Below, piece by piece: positions 45,207 through 58,422 of a stretch of 64,000 nucleotides of DNA. The number at the start of each line of letters is the position of its first letter. The first letter of the stretch is position 1. Position numbers and translations under genes: made by a program. The stretch is from the NCBI GenBank assembly GCA_944470555.2, contig CALYCZ020000108.1, positions 1-64,000 on the forward strand. Reading direction: 5' to 3'. The DNA is from Heterobilharzia americana (lineage: Eukaryota > Platyhelminthes > Trematoda > Strigeidida > Schistosomatidae). The notes beneath the pieces were generated by a model. That model did not search any database, was not told where the DNA came from, and worked only from the letters and a program-made list of their open reading frames with translations.

Positions 45207-47935
45207 GGAGCAAGCAACTATTGGATTTCCTAGTGCCAACGACAGAAGTTGTCACAGATTTCCAGCTTGTCCGTTTCCAAAAAAGGGCTCAGTTGTATGC
45301 TTTGCAGTTGACAATAGCTTGCGCGACTGCCACATTTCTCACAATACCAACAATAATTTTTGGTATCCTTTGGTTGATCAGGTGTGTGCAATGAGTTGAC
45401 GCGATGAGCATCTACTGAGGTTACCTATGTGGCATGGTCATCTGAGAGGTTGACTTTTTCCCTTAATGCCAGCATTCTGATCTGAGAGTCAAATTCTTGT
45501 ATACGGAAAGGAGCGGTCCTTTCGTGCGTTCGGTCTGCGATTACGGCCAGTCTATCGATGTCAGTATAATAGTAGCCGAATTCCATCACTTAATAAATAG
45601 TTGCTGGCAGTCATCGCAACCTCTGAGTTTGGATAAGAACTAGTTGACTTCTTATCATATAGCAACTTTTCCGGCTTGCCAAATACATCAACAGTATCCC
45701 TCATGACATTTCGTATACTGGAACCTTTTAATGTATAATGAAACACCCATCACACTTACACTGGACTTTCACCACAAACTAACGGCATATTCTGCCCTAC
45801 CTGACATAGTAATCAAAACTAGGGGTTCTACACTACACGACAGCATCAAATTTATGCTCTTAGGTTTTCAGCAGAAAAAAGCACACACATAATGAACTCC
45901 ATAGCAAAGAAAGTTAAGTAAGGAGAAACATGAACGTGGGAAACATTCTCCTCGTATGAATTCTTGTTTCTTTCTCTACCTTATGCTTTACTGGCTTTTT
46001 CTAGTTGTGGAAAAGCAATTTGGTTCTAAATGTTAGCTTGCTCGTCGTCGAGAAATAATTATTTAGGGAACGGACCTTGGCTGGAACTAGCCTCCATGGA
46101 GGGTAACCACTTTTACTGCATTCACCATACCTAAGTACAACAAGCGGACTACAACTTCATAATTATCTAGACCCTGTATTTACTCATTATAAAAGTGACT
46201 GGGGAAGTCCAACGCCTACCGACCACAAGGCTATCGCGACCCATGAAAGCGGCGGACAAGATGTTGCTTCTGGATGCTGGAGTTGAAAAAGTGAGGATAT
46301 TTGGCACTCAGGCGTAACATTCGTCAAGATTATAAATCTCTCATGTGGAATGGTACTGACATGATAAAATACTTGTTTACTCATTCATTTGCGTAGTACC
46401 GAGATACAAGCCTGATCTTTTGTTCTTGCGAAGACAGTACTTCCACTTGTCCAACCTGTAATCTCTTGTACACCTATTTTGTGGGGATATTCCATTATAT
46501 GGGCATGTAGCACTTATATCCTCTGGTAGGAACAGGTGACGATTGAGATTACCTTCCATGAAAATACATGTAACTTATATAGAAACTTATCCATGTTAGC
46601 AAAAACGGTGTATGCCTGTATACTCAGGAAAAATGGCATTACTACTGACCGTGTTTGGCACGAAGGTCTCTTACCCATTTCGTGACTTGCAACCGTGGAC
46701 TGGATGTGTCTTAATAGCCGTACGAAGTCTTATTTCTCAGTTTCACGTTGTTCAACAGATGATCCAGTGCTTGCCTGCCAAACAGCGGGGTGCACGGGAT
46801 GACCGTACATGTGTAGGTTCGGCAACCGGCCCAACAGTGTGCTGGAGTACTTGATCACAGTGTCGTCTTGAAGGATGGTGCTAAGAAGACCAAACTTCGC
46901 ATTCTGAGAGGCGACCTTGTTGGCACTGAAGTAGTCCTGTGTTCTGGCAAACTACAATTCAGAATCTCTTGGGGTGAATGATAGAACACTCCAGAGAAAA
47001 TACGGTAACTAATCCTGGTTCCAGCTTAACATTGCTAACGGACATGATAAGAACCGTGAAAAAGCAAAGTAAAGCAAAGAGGAAGAAATATACACACCCG
47101 AACAAGATGTAAGCGCCAGCAGACTGCTTACTAAAAGGCGGTGAGCCTGAATGTAGTGAGAGTTGGTGAAATGAGTCCGAAATAGGTATTACACTCAATG
47201 ACAGACAACATGATCCAAGAAAATTATGAGATAAAAATCCTCAGTTTGTTTAATCAGGCGTCTGGCTCAATAAGTTTGTGGTGTGCATGTGCGTGTGTAT
47301 TAGTCGCAAATGCTTTCCGAAGTGCATCGGAAGACACCAGCAGACACTACCTCTGCTTGAATAGAATAATCTGAGTCTTACCCAAACCAACACTCACTTA
47401 CCAAACTGACATGAATGAAAGGTGGACCGAAAGGTAAACACCACAGAATTCAAAAAGGCGTAATTAACTAAGTTGTTCGCCTTCCAGTGCACATAAACAA
47501 AATCGGTTTCAATAATACAGTGAAGTCAGTGCACATGTTGTTTGTCGAGAAACTTAAAGTTGCATGGGGAGTAAAACACGTGCATCTAAGAAGCAAACTC
47601 CTCGTCAGAATTCTGCTTCTTTTTTCTGCCCGAATCTTTTTTCTCGTCGTGGAAAGACACTGGTTCCAACTGCCGGATCGATTGCAAGTGAAAATAACTT
47701 ATTCAGAGGAGTGGCTTTTGCTGAAACCACGTAATGTCGGTCGAAATGTTACTGCGTCCGCAATAGCTGACTAAAAAACAGATGCCCAAGTGCGCTTAAG
47801 GCCTCTGGATGCGCGAAGACAGCACGACAAACACCACAAACGACTCCGAGTACTTTGTAGCCAGCGCGACAACCTCACCTCCTGTATCAGCCAAAATCCA
47901 ATTATCTTTGATTTTCTTCCTGCGTTACTTGCCAC
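45207..47935. other. Right-arm DNA with weak dispersed repeats, no recognisable gene
   Basis: Counterpart of 15,006-17,734. The 95- and 112-codon frames at 47,487-47,774 and 47,790-48,128 are mirrored in the left arm. The second partly overlaps the next LINE fragment. Neither is recognised as a gene. Confidence 0.4.
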
Positions 47936-48836
47936 TTTGATTTCTTCAACTTCATCACTAGCAACCGTGAAGCACGCGAAATCGTCATTGTTCTATACTT
48001 TGACCTATCAAAGTCATTTGATAAGGTGTCTCGTAATACACTCTTTGATAAGCTACAATCAATTGGCATTTGCTACCCCTTACTTAGTTGGACAAAATCA
48101 TTTCTTAGTGGTCGTGCTCAAATCGTGAAAGTAAACTCCGTGCAGTCTGAACCTAAACATATAACTAGCGGAGTTATACAGGGTAGTGTCCTTGGGCCTT
48201 TGTTGTTCGTAATTTATATCAACAGTGTGTAACTGCTTCAGTGAAGGCAAAACATTCCTATACGCCAATGACTTGAAGGTTGTGTACACTTGTCACCCTC
48301 ATGAACTGCGTAATACTCTGAATACTGCCCGACAAGAACTGAATAAACTTGCATCATGTTGTGCCGAGTCCCACCCTGAATTCAATAATGACAAATGCGA
48401 TTGGCATACCATAGGCATCGACAACCATGACCTGACCCTCCGGGTATGCGGAAAGCAGCTATCTAGACTAGCTTCTGTGCTAGATCTCTGCATCAGGCAT
48501 TCCAGAGGCTTGGCATTCTCGGAACAAGCAGCATATATCAGATCCAAGCCACGGAAACTCTTGGGATGTATCATTCGTAACTTCTATATCGCTGAATTAC
48601 GGTATCTACCTTATAAAGTGTGCTTTTGCCCACTTTTAGAACATCGCCCGTTTATTCTCAGCGGCCTTTGTAGGGGCGACAAACTGAAAGTTGAAGGGGT
48701 ACAACGTTACTTTACCTTCAGAACATTAGGAGCTGACTCCAGTCTGGACTATACATCCAGATGTGACATGATGCAGTTAGGACCACATATATTAGGAATA
48801 GACTTCCAGAAGCGACTCGTACGGCAAGCTCGTTGA
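47936..48836 (+). pseudogene. CR1-like LINE reverse transcriptase fragment (right-arm copy)
   Basis: It mirrors 14,105-15,005. FDLSKSFDKVSRN (motif A), SGVIQGSVLGPLLF, and the 203-codon frame 48,225-48,836 starting just before FLYANDLKVVY. Asn replaces the first catalytic Asp of the box. The frame is identical to the left copy. Confidence 0.75.
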
Positions 48837-49787
48837 CACCTTTCCGCTCTTCACTTAGTTGGCCACTGATAAACGACAAGTCTGCCGCTCAATCAGCCGC
48901 CATCTATGCGTCCTGAGCTGATGAGGACATACTTCGACCTCTGAATGTGTGAAAAAGAGCCATTATATCCTTCGAGTTCCTTCTACACTTACGCGTTGAC
49001 AATCGTTTACAGGGGTGCGAGCACTGGTTCCCCTCCTCACTATAATGAACTTATGTACACTGGTTCCCTCTCAAAGCTACTACGATACACCCTAGGTATG
49101 GAAAAGTTTTAAGAATCTCACAATGGAAAAACTATGTGGTAGATCACACACACATACACGAAAATGTACACAAAGTTCGGATAGATCTAAAAGTATGAAA
49201 ACTTCTGTCTTTTCCAAACCGGTCTGTGTGGTAATTCCCTTTCCCACATTTACTCGTGCTTCTTCTTTCTTTTTTATTTTACAGAAACAGCTCGACGATG
49301 ACATTCAGTGCTGAATTTCAATCTGGATATATCTACTATGTGGAAATAATACCTGCTGTTAAACTCCATGAATTATTGGGCCGCTCCAAATCTTTCGCGG
49401 CTTCTGGAACAGCTTCACAATCAACCCATCAGCTGGTCAGGATTCTTCTTGAGACTAACCGTCTAAAGTTTCCCAGAAGCCATAGTGGCACAAATAATCT
49501 GAACAAATGATCAGGCGAGAGACCAATATACCTTTTGGCTCGGAATATGACTTGCCTGCAGTAATTCCACACTGCATGTTCTATAGTACTCTTCATCAAG
49601 TGACCTTCCTAAGTAAAAGTTACCATGCATCAAATACACTTCCCGGATGATGCTGCTTACGCTAATATGAACGATGCCTGAAGTCCACATGTAACTGCTG
49701 CCACCTGGACCATCAACCGTCTCAACGTCTACTTCCACTGCTACTAGAGGAACTCCCAGTGGAATTAATGTATACCACCTTTAAACC

Positions 49788-52700
49788 ACATGGTTAACTG
49801 GAAATGCATGGATTTAGGCACTCACCCTGGTTATATAAGTGTTTATACTTACTGATACTCCGGATCGTATAAACAGGCTCTTTGTCGCTAGCGGAGCTAA
49901 AAACTGAGGAATGGATAATTGTATACTAAATAAGAAACTATAAAAATGGACTGACAGCGTCGCCTGGTTATAACACCAACTTCGAACATTGCGCGCTTTT
50001 GTCGTTGGTAGTGGAACTTATCTGTGTAATGACAGATGGAAACCCATGCCCGTCTCTTGATTTGCAGCAAGTTTCCATAAGCTTATGCACATCAATAACT
50101 TGCTACGTGAGTTATATAATTCTAGATACTATTCTGTAAGCTTTCAAGATCGTCATTTTGAGGGTGCTTGTGAACTGGTGTTTGTCATGTTAAATCCATT
50201 ATATGGGAATGAGAGCTTTTATTTTCTTTAGTTGATGCACTGCATATGCCGAAAGTGGTATTTTCTTTTTCCCGTGATCGCGATTTAACGTTTTTCGTGG
50301 AGTTACACGACCTTCCATCTGTACTACTCAGGACCTGTAAAATCTTTTAGATGTCTCAATATATATCAATGTGATGATGCCTGTAAACTGACTTCTCTCA
50401 TGTTAACATACTGATGTGAGAATAAAGATGCATTATTACTATTACTATGCCCTAGTAACAAAACTGAAACTTCACGTGAAGGTTTACTTGCAAAGAGGTG
50501 ATTTATTGCCATGCACACCGTGAATCGTCTGCTTCAGGACCACCAAGTGTCGTAAAATGTAATGTTATGACCGGCCTATTGATTCAAATGGATCAAGCAA
50601 TCACAGTGGAAGCTGCGCATATGGGTTTCGAGTATCTAGCGCATTTATGGTGCCATCCTTCACAAGGGACAGTTTGGTTACATAACTCCGTAAACAGGTT
50701 ACATTTATTCCAATGAAACACAACAGGTTGAAAGCAGATTGTATCAGACTTCCTCGGCCATTCAGACGAATTCCCAGAACGTGTCGTAAATATGCACAAT
50801 GGTGCACGTCGAAAGGTGCCCTCCAGGACTTCAAACTATTTTAGACTAACATGTGATACAAATCTCTTATACGCAGGTATAACGGAGATAAAACCAACTT
50901 TGCAATCACCATTTACATGTAGACGCCTTCCGAGGTGATTGCAGTGGGTGATAGATAGCAACCAAATAACTCTCTCCGAAGCTATAAGAAAGACAAATGC
51001 AAAATCAAAACCATCGCGCGATTTAAATGCAGAAACATGTATTGGCACTCAATGAGCTGAAAGCAGGTTTACATACAACATCAGTAGTACAAAGTGCATT
51101 GATATGCCTTCTCGGTGTGTAAAGAAGTATGGATCTTTCCTTGAACTTTTCCTGTTGGAAGGTCTGCACAAATGAATGAGTGTTTAAAAATCATTATAAT
51201 TTTGAAGTGATGTAAAAGAATTATAGATTAGCATGGAGATGATAGCGGTTTGGTGTTCCCGGTGTAAAGGAAAAAATGATTTGAGAATCCCTCCTGAGCA
51301 TTGCACTTGACAGCTTTGATATTTATTTGAGTGTTTTTGCGCTTTTGACCCTGGTCGACGTAATATTATTTCGTCATTTGCCTGCCTTCTTTGGCCCCAC
51401 ACTCATTATTTGTCTTTGTCGTAAATGCCTCACTTTGCTGTTGTGTGATGCTTCACTGTTGACAACATGGCGTTGTTTTACTGCCCCAGACATTATCTTT
51501 TGGCTCAACTCAAAGTTTTGCTATGGGTTGACCGCCTGTCTTTTGACTGTCTAACTGATTTGACTCATATGGACAGTTCCGATCCCACTTTGTTAGGAAT
51601 ATTCTCAGTGGTTCTCAGGCGCTTGACAATTATACTTGGCAAGCCAATCTTTTGCTGTATGGTACGTATTTGTGCCAGAGGACGTTTTGGAGTTTACGGT
51701 TGCCCAGCGGCACCATCGAGGTACTTGTTGTTGTCTGTTAGCACCATAGATTAATCACAAATCTCTCATAGATTTACTACAAATCGTGTCTTGATGTTGC
51801 TGAGCCGATCTTTAACCGTGAGTGACTCACCAAAGTTCCGGATCCACACAGTAGGACGCGGGACCTTCTCCGGATCGTGCTAGTTTGCTCCCGTTGAATT
51901 GTGTCATGGGTTCAAACCAAAATAACTGAACTCCGGTCGGTCGACCCTGAGTTTTGATAACTTGCAGTGGACGTTTCATAACTAGGCCTGGTGACATTTT
52001 CAGCACTAACCTCATACAGAAGTGAAGCATACTCGAATACTGCGCAAATGTCTAAATAGTGCTTTCATTGACAAGCGGAGTCACGTCGAAGGATACCATC
52101 CACATATCATTGTTCATTCCTGAATCCTTTATTTATCTAGAAGTTCAATTTCTGAGCTGACCGGGTGTTCACTTCCATTGACGAAATGCTCTAGTTTTCC
52201 ATAAAATTCTTTTACTCAACAGAATGAAGGCGTTCCAGGCAGTGATACTACTGGTCGTGGAGAAAAATCTACCTTACCTGCTTTAGGTTGACCAAAGAAC
52301 CTCGGCAAGACTCGCCCGCTTGTCTTCGTTCGTCATTGTTCGGCCCGTGGGATTTGACCGACTTCTATTAATCTCCTCGACTTCTTTTGCATCTGGTCGT
52401 CTGACCGTTTCACCGGATTACGTCTAGTTGCTGGTACACGCTCCCGTCGTTTATTGATTCTTGTACCCCTTTGGCACACCTCGTTTTGTTCGTGATGACG
52501 GCTTTCATTATTTTACCTGAAGGTGACACTACAACAGCCTAGTCGGCCATTAGTTATCCAAGCACATTTTTTTCTTTCATGTCTATTGGGGGTTGATTTC
52601 CCCCAGTTTTCACCGAAGGTACCGTTGGATGACATAGTTCCTGTCGCTGCTCAACATTTAATCCCGAAATTTCCAAGGTAGGCTCCAAAGAGGTACAGAA

Positions 52701-54216
52701 ATCAGGTTTGCTTGTTTTTCTAATGTCGTAGTTAAGTCTATTCTGAGGCAAATCGTGCTTCTTTGGAGCCTCTATTGAGAACTTCAGGGGTAAATGTTGA
52801 GCAACAACAGGAACTACGTCAACCAATGGTGCCCCAGTGAAAAGCAACAGAAAACACCACCTACCAAACACGGAAGAGAGAAATACACTGAAATTATCGA
52901 TGATCAACCGGAAAATTGTGATATTGCCATCCTTTGAATAAAGGAAAGCTGTCGTCATGATCAAAAGTAGCCTTTCTGAACTCAACTTGTGTGTCCTTTG
53001 TCCTCGGTACAGATCCAGTGGATGATTTATTTATAATAAGTGAAATGACTGCTAGGGATCAACATTAGGCTTGAGCCTCATTTTCGTCTTCTACAGCGAA
53101 CAATTTTGCAAGAAATTCTTTCCGGCATCGCTTCAAGTTCAACACTGGTTAGATTTTTAGTATTCACTGGCAAGTACGGTACACCGGTTACCCATGTTAA
53201 CCCTCGCTAATGGTAGCGCTGAGATCCTCTCCATTTGAAAGTATCAAGGAAGGGTTAAGAAACTACGTGTTTGGCAGGCAGTTCCAGCCCTACCAATGGT
53301 AGGGCAGAGGAAAATGATCAAATCGCTCTAGTCTTCCTACGTGTGACATGGCGGAGAGAATTTCGACCATCCTGGTTCCTACACTCTTCACTAACTTTGA
53401 TACCGCAGTCTCAATTTAAACCATTAGGTCACTGTTTGAAATCCGTCTACCAATTTCGCCTTGTGTAAACTCTGCAATATTTTTCACCCGGGGCTATGAA
53501 GCGCCTTTGGCAAGAACCGTTAGACCTGGTAGCTTTCGGCAGGTGATGAATAATAGTATATGTTACTGAGTATACGAACGTGTATCGTTTTTACGATGAA
53601 AACCAGATTTCAATGCTAGTGATATGTATTTCCTCGTGACAGGTAATGCCAACTCCCACTCATTCTGTTACTGGAGAACATAAGTATTGCATGTTTACAA
53701 AATTAAACATCCTGGGGAAATATGCACGCACAAACTGACAAGATGGACAAGTGGAAGTATTGCCTTAGCATCAGCAAAGACCAGGGTTTGTATTTCCTGA
53801 AGAAAAACAAAGCTGGAAGTTAATATTTCCATTGTAACTCCTCGCATATTTCGCTTACGCATAATGATGAAAAGATCTTGGAGAAATATATGCAGGTTGC
53901 TTATTCATTGTACTTCACTGATTCCAGAACCAGTGATTTGGTGAGTCCTCTCACCAATTCACGTCGAAGTTTCATAGTTCTGCTAAGCTTGACAACTGAA
54001 AGCCAAAGACTTGAGTTAGTAAACTCCATTTTCGGGAAGTTTATTTGAACGTATCAAGTGGACGTTCAGAATTTGCCAGGTCGTCAGGGTTAGTCTTAAA
54101 CAGGCATTAGTCTTCCTGGACAGTTTCATGATTAACAAATCACAGGATCAGGAGATTATTGACTTGTAGACCAATTAATATTCCTTCTGTAACAGTGGTA
54201 ACAGTAATGAATTTCC
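49788..54216. other. Sparse region without identified gene
   Basis: Around 50,380-50,455 the sequence ends TGTGAGAATAAAGATGCATT followed by ATTACTATTACTAT, which looks like the 3' tail of a LINE or SINE. About 53,640-53,830 resembles 16,390-16,620 of the left arm (TGGACAAGTGGAAGTA shared). The 143-codon minus frame 52,554-52,985 and the plus frames at 51,327-51,754 show no motif I know and no coding signature I trust. Confidence 0.4.
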
Positions 54217-54668
54217 AACCGTGAAGTATACGAACACACGCCACTTCTACAAGCAATATCTTAGTGCTATTTCCTCATCGATGCTGTAAAAGTTCAGAAA
54301 GAGACGCATCATCGTGCCGTACAAAGTCTTCTGGAGTAGACGATTGTTTAGATATTGCTTGTCACAAACACTGGACAAGAGCGATATCATTAAACGGCAG
54401 TGGTAAAAATTGATGAGGGTATAACCTCTCAGCACGAGAAGCAATAGTGAGCCATGAGATCTGTAAGAGTGTATTGCATGTCGAATGTTGAGAACAAATG
54501 AACCCGGAGATGTGTCTGTATTCAATAAGTTTGTGCTGTCTACAGATAGCAGAAGAAACCGGAATGGACGGTGGAGGCAAATTTCGGTCCGGCGTTGTAT
54601 GGTGCCATGCAGAGTGTAGCAATCGTTTAGGTCTGTGATGTCCTGACCAGAGTCATTTGAACAAATAA
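54217..54668. repeat. 452-bp direct repeat, copy 1
   Basis: Identical to 58,423-58,874 except for C/T near 54,270/58,476, at a constant distance of 4,206 bp. It ends exactly where the 3' tail of the minus-strand LINE begins. Confidence 0.93.
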
Positions 54669-57600
54669 ATAATAATTAAATATTCCTAAAACATAAGTTA
54701 CATGAAAACAATCCAGTTTACAGGTTTGATCATTTTGGTAATGTGAACTGGCTGTTATGTACGATATGAAACTATACAATGGACACCGTTCTTTCCGGTA
54801 TATAAAAGATGCACCTACAGCAAGAACATTAATGCTTTGTAGACGGCAAAGAATGAAACAGATAAACACCAGAGTAATTGCTTGTCAGACTGGGGCAAGC
54901 TCAGTTCGAAGGTGGGAAATGTTCGACTATTGTTTGGATCTTCCAGCACTACTAGGACCCCATGTGGATGATGGACTGGTTGGGTAAACCTGAAAAATGA
55001 ATAACAAAGACGAGCAGCAGGCGAAATTCGAAACAGGCGCACAGAAATACTACACAGAAGTGCATCGACCATGATACAGGTAGGTGAGTTCAATGTACTG
55101 ACTGCAAAAGTCACTTAAAGAGGTGTCCAGAACCTACTGTTAATAGATAAGCTTATGGGGAAGAAGATGAAGATGCGTACAAAAGTAGTGGAAACTAAAC
55201 GGGAGCCGAAGATATCACTATGGAATAGAGAGAATAAAAGGTTTTGGGCCAGGTATTCACTTATGTGTGGAAAACCTGTGTTCAAAAGTTTAGTGGTTAG
55301 AAACCTTTAAATAGAACTCATGCTTTCTGCTGTAGTGGTAACCACTCTTTATATAGTCATGAAGGAGAGATGGTCATGGTGTTGCCTGCTGAGTGTTACC
55401 ATATCCGGACTACAGAGACAATACGATAGTGCATGGTCAGCTGAGCCAGTAGACCTGGAGGACTTTTTTCTGGTAACCTCATTCTTTTTACTACAATTTT
55501 GTCGTCGTAAGTACAAGAGCCGTAGGTTTCATAAAGATACCGCCATAGAGGCAAGGGCAGTTCGGGCATGTCTCCCCACCATCATGCCTCTTGGTCAGCT
55601 ATCACCATCTTCGCATATTTTTACGTTATTTTTTTTAATATTTTTGTGCTTCGCTCAATAGAGTTGATGGTTACCAGGATATTTTCAGCTTACTGTCAGC
55701 TGGCTGAGACAGCGCATACTATATTGACTCAGTCGCCCCTGGTATATACCACACGTCAGGCAACGCTAATGACCATTATACCTCTACTCATGCAATAGTT
55801 GAGCTTGATCTATCACGCGAAACTGACTTGCACCACTGTACAGCACAAAAACTCCTAGCTTATTATAAAGAAAAAGGGGAACGGTGGGTGGAGTGTCTAG
55901 TTGCAGGAGGGGTTAAGAGTAGCCGAACTATGGCAGCATTGGGATTAGGAACAGTAACTAGCATCAAAAACAATTACCACAAATTCGCACAGAATATTTT
56001 GTAAGCCAACAAACATAACCCACTGTCTGATAAATTCTGGGGTGGCTGCGTTAGATCATTGCGTATTTGGTTCTAGATATTTGGTAGGCCAGTGAGGAAC
56101 ATGGTGTCGTCTGTGTAGGGCGAATCAAGAAACCTGCACACTCCAAGTTCATTGAGGTAGTGTTTCAGGCCAACTGAAATTCAGACATGGTCTTGCAGCA
56201 TCGGACATCATGCGGCAGTCTGTTCCAAATGTTAGCGTAACGCGTTGTGAGAAATGAAGACTTGAGCTGTTTGGACGCATGTGGCGGTGTGACTAGGCAA
56301 TCTCGGTCCCCAAGATTATAGGGTCTTTCGCCAGCTAACTTTACTGTATCCACATTGTTGGTCACTTCGTGGTGTAGGACCTAACAGAAAATGCTGAGGT
56401 TTAACTTTATTCGCCTTAACCACACAGGCTTCAACCGATTGGCATAACATCTGCCCTTGCACGAGTTACCTGGGGAAATAAGTCTGGCAAAGTGTCCTTG
56501 AGTTTCCTCTGCTTTCTGATTGTCACTAGACCTCAAGCAACTGAGTACGATAGGGCAGTATTCTAGTAGTGGTAGCATGCACATCTTATGTAGAATCAGT
56601 TTGGTTTCATTCAGGCGAAAATTCCGGTGAATGAAGCCAATGAGGTGGCGTGATTTGGAGCACTGTACCGTCGCGTGTTCTGTACCTTATTCCAAGGTCG
56701 CAAATACTACCTAGCTGTTGGAGTGCAATGTTGCCCAGTCAAAGACTAGTTAGCACACTTTGTTCACCGAAGAGCATAATGCCGGACTTCTGTGTTTTCA
56801 GAAGTAGCAGCCACGTGTCGCACCATCTTCGTGGCTTGTCGAGATCGTTTTGTATAGTAGTATTGATGCTGCTACATCGGTTAGGGTGAAAAGTGTACAC
56901 CACTTTCAAGTCATCTGCAAAGAGGAAGGTTTTCCCTGATTGGAAGCAGAAGCATATATAATTTGTATACATTATAAAGAGGAGGGGTCCAAGAACGGAG
57001 TCTTGGGTGATATTTTCGAGAAGGGAACAATGTCAGCCCGTTTTGACGACTTAGATGCGGTTAACCAGAAATGGGCCAATCCAGTCATGCAACTTACCAC
57101 TTACTCCAAATGGATTCAATTTCCGATGGAGTGAGGGGCGACGTACTTTGTCGAAGGCTTTGGTGAAACCGAAGTAGAGCCAGACAACCATGTTTCCATC
57201 GTTTCTACCGTTAATTGCATGTTAGAAGAATTCTAGGTGACACGTGATACAAGATTAACCGGACAGAAATCCACGCTGCGAGGAATTCATAAGGTTTTGC
57301 TCTGAAAGGTGAGAAAGGACGGCGTTTCTCACCACTTTCCCCATTATACGTGAGAGAACGGATGTCGTGTTGATGGGGCGGTAATTTTTGGGTAGCACGG
57401 AATAATATGACTAGTCTTCCATGAAACTGGGAAAGTGCCAGAGTTTGAGGACAGGCTGAATATTTTCGCTAGCAATATGAAGAAGTCCGCGCTGCAATTT
57501 TTAATGAAAATCACAGGTATCGCAACTACTCCCCCACTAAGAGAGGGTTCCAGTGGGCTTATTGCGTCACGTGTGTTGCCTAGGTTAAACTCAGCTTCTG

Positions 57601-58422
57601 AGATTTTATGTGCTCCAGCGTCACTGAGTGTAGCAAGGCTGCGGTTACCATTAGTGAAAGAAAGCCTGAACGTTATGCTTAGTAATTATTGGCGTTCGAT
57701 TTGTCTCCGGACTCATAGCGAGGCGTTATTTGGCCAGTTTTCCATTCAGTGGGGTATACGCCACTTTCCGTTGATAGGGTGAATATTTTAAGCGGGAACA
57801 GAGACACATGGGCACCGCCGTTCCTAATGACAATTGAGTTTGGGCTGTCTATTCCCATGCCTGTTGTTAGTCACAAGTTCATGATAGCGTTTGTGATACT
57901 TTTGACAGTAAAATTCACACTGGCACATGAGCCTGTAGTGAGCGGTGAAAACGTGGTGGGGTTAAGTATGCTAGGACTGAATTTTGCAAAGGATTCACTA
58001 AATAGTTCACAAATTCGGAGGGGATCGTTACAAACCATTCCGTTGCGCTATAAACAAGCTGTCTCTCGATGCCCGCAAGCGTTTATTCAAAAGGGAGGTC
58101 AGACCATGTATCCTAGAACCACTTTTTGGGACATTCAGCTCTTCGCTTATTGAGTCTCGTGCACGTAAAGTCTTAATTGCTTTTTAAGTATCGTAGATTG
58201 GGTCATGTTCACTGTATTTATTCGGTGACTGTTAATTCAACTATATGCGTCTGAAAACTGTTCAGAAATATATAGATGATGGCAAAGAAGTCTGAAAGTG
58301 CTTCGATAGTGAGCGATCTAACTTTCGTGACATCAAGTTCCCATGGGCGTCTTCAAAACATGACGAACGGCCATATTTCTAGGTCATCTAGCCTGATATG
58401 TTGAAAATAACAATATGTTTCT
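54669..58422 (-). mobile_element. 5'-truncated CR1-like LINE between the two 452-bp repeats
   Basis: Read from 58,422 down, sequence preceding the RT leads into NYRPINTTSVLSRIMGKVV near 57,330-57,390. Motif A follows (YFGFTKAFDKVRRPS near 57,150, where Gly replaces the catalytic Asp), then DSVLGPLLFIMYTN and FLFADDLKVVYTFHP near 56,890-56,940. Thumb LPLLEYCPIVLSC and the C terminus at 56165-56365 (YANIWNRLPHDVR) come next. About 55,265-54,669 is a 3' untranslated region shared with the spacer LINE at 33.5-34.05 kb, ending in an ATTATTTATTTG-like tail. Several frameshifts and stops make it inactive. The endonuclease is missing. Confidence 0.75.
55708..56004 (+). other. Unidentified 98-codon open frame without Met start
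   Basis: The plus-strand frame between a TGA at 55,705 and TAA at 56,002 encodes a protein-like, low-bias sequence. It includes AIVELDLSRETDLHHC, KLLAYYKEKGERWVEC and TMAALGLGTVTSIKNNYHKF. It has no Met near its start; ATTTTCAG-type sequence upstream (near 55,681) could serve as a splice acceptor. It lies antisense within the 3' part of the LINE insertion. I do not recognise the family. It may be an exon fragment or part of another mobile element. Confidence 0.3.

Larger units (their letters stand above)
39742..49787 (-). repeat. Right arm of giant inverted repeat
   Basis: The 10.05-kb arm is the reverse complement of 13,154-26,714 apart from the LTR site and scattered single-base changes. 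The length difference of about 3.5 kb equals one LTR plus the element interior. Inner edge: ACAACTGG at 39,742 abuts gypsy sequence. Outer edge: CCTTTAAACC at 49,787 abuts unrelated DNA. Confidence 0.92.

Noticed and set aside
52554..52985. 143-codon minus-strand frame as a host membrane protein
   Set aside because: It has a hydrophobic stretch but no recognisable family, no intron signals and no conserved copies in the window. I cannot support it as a gene.
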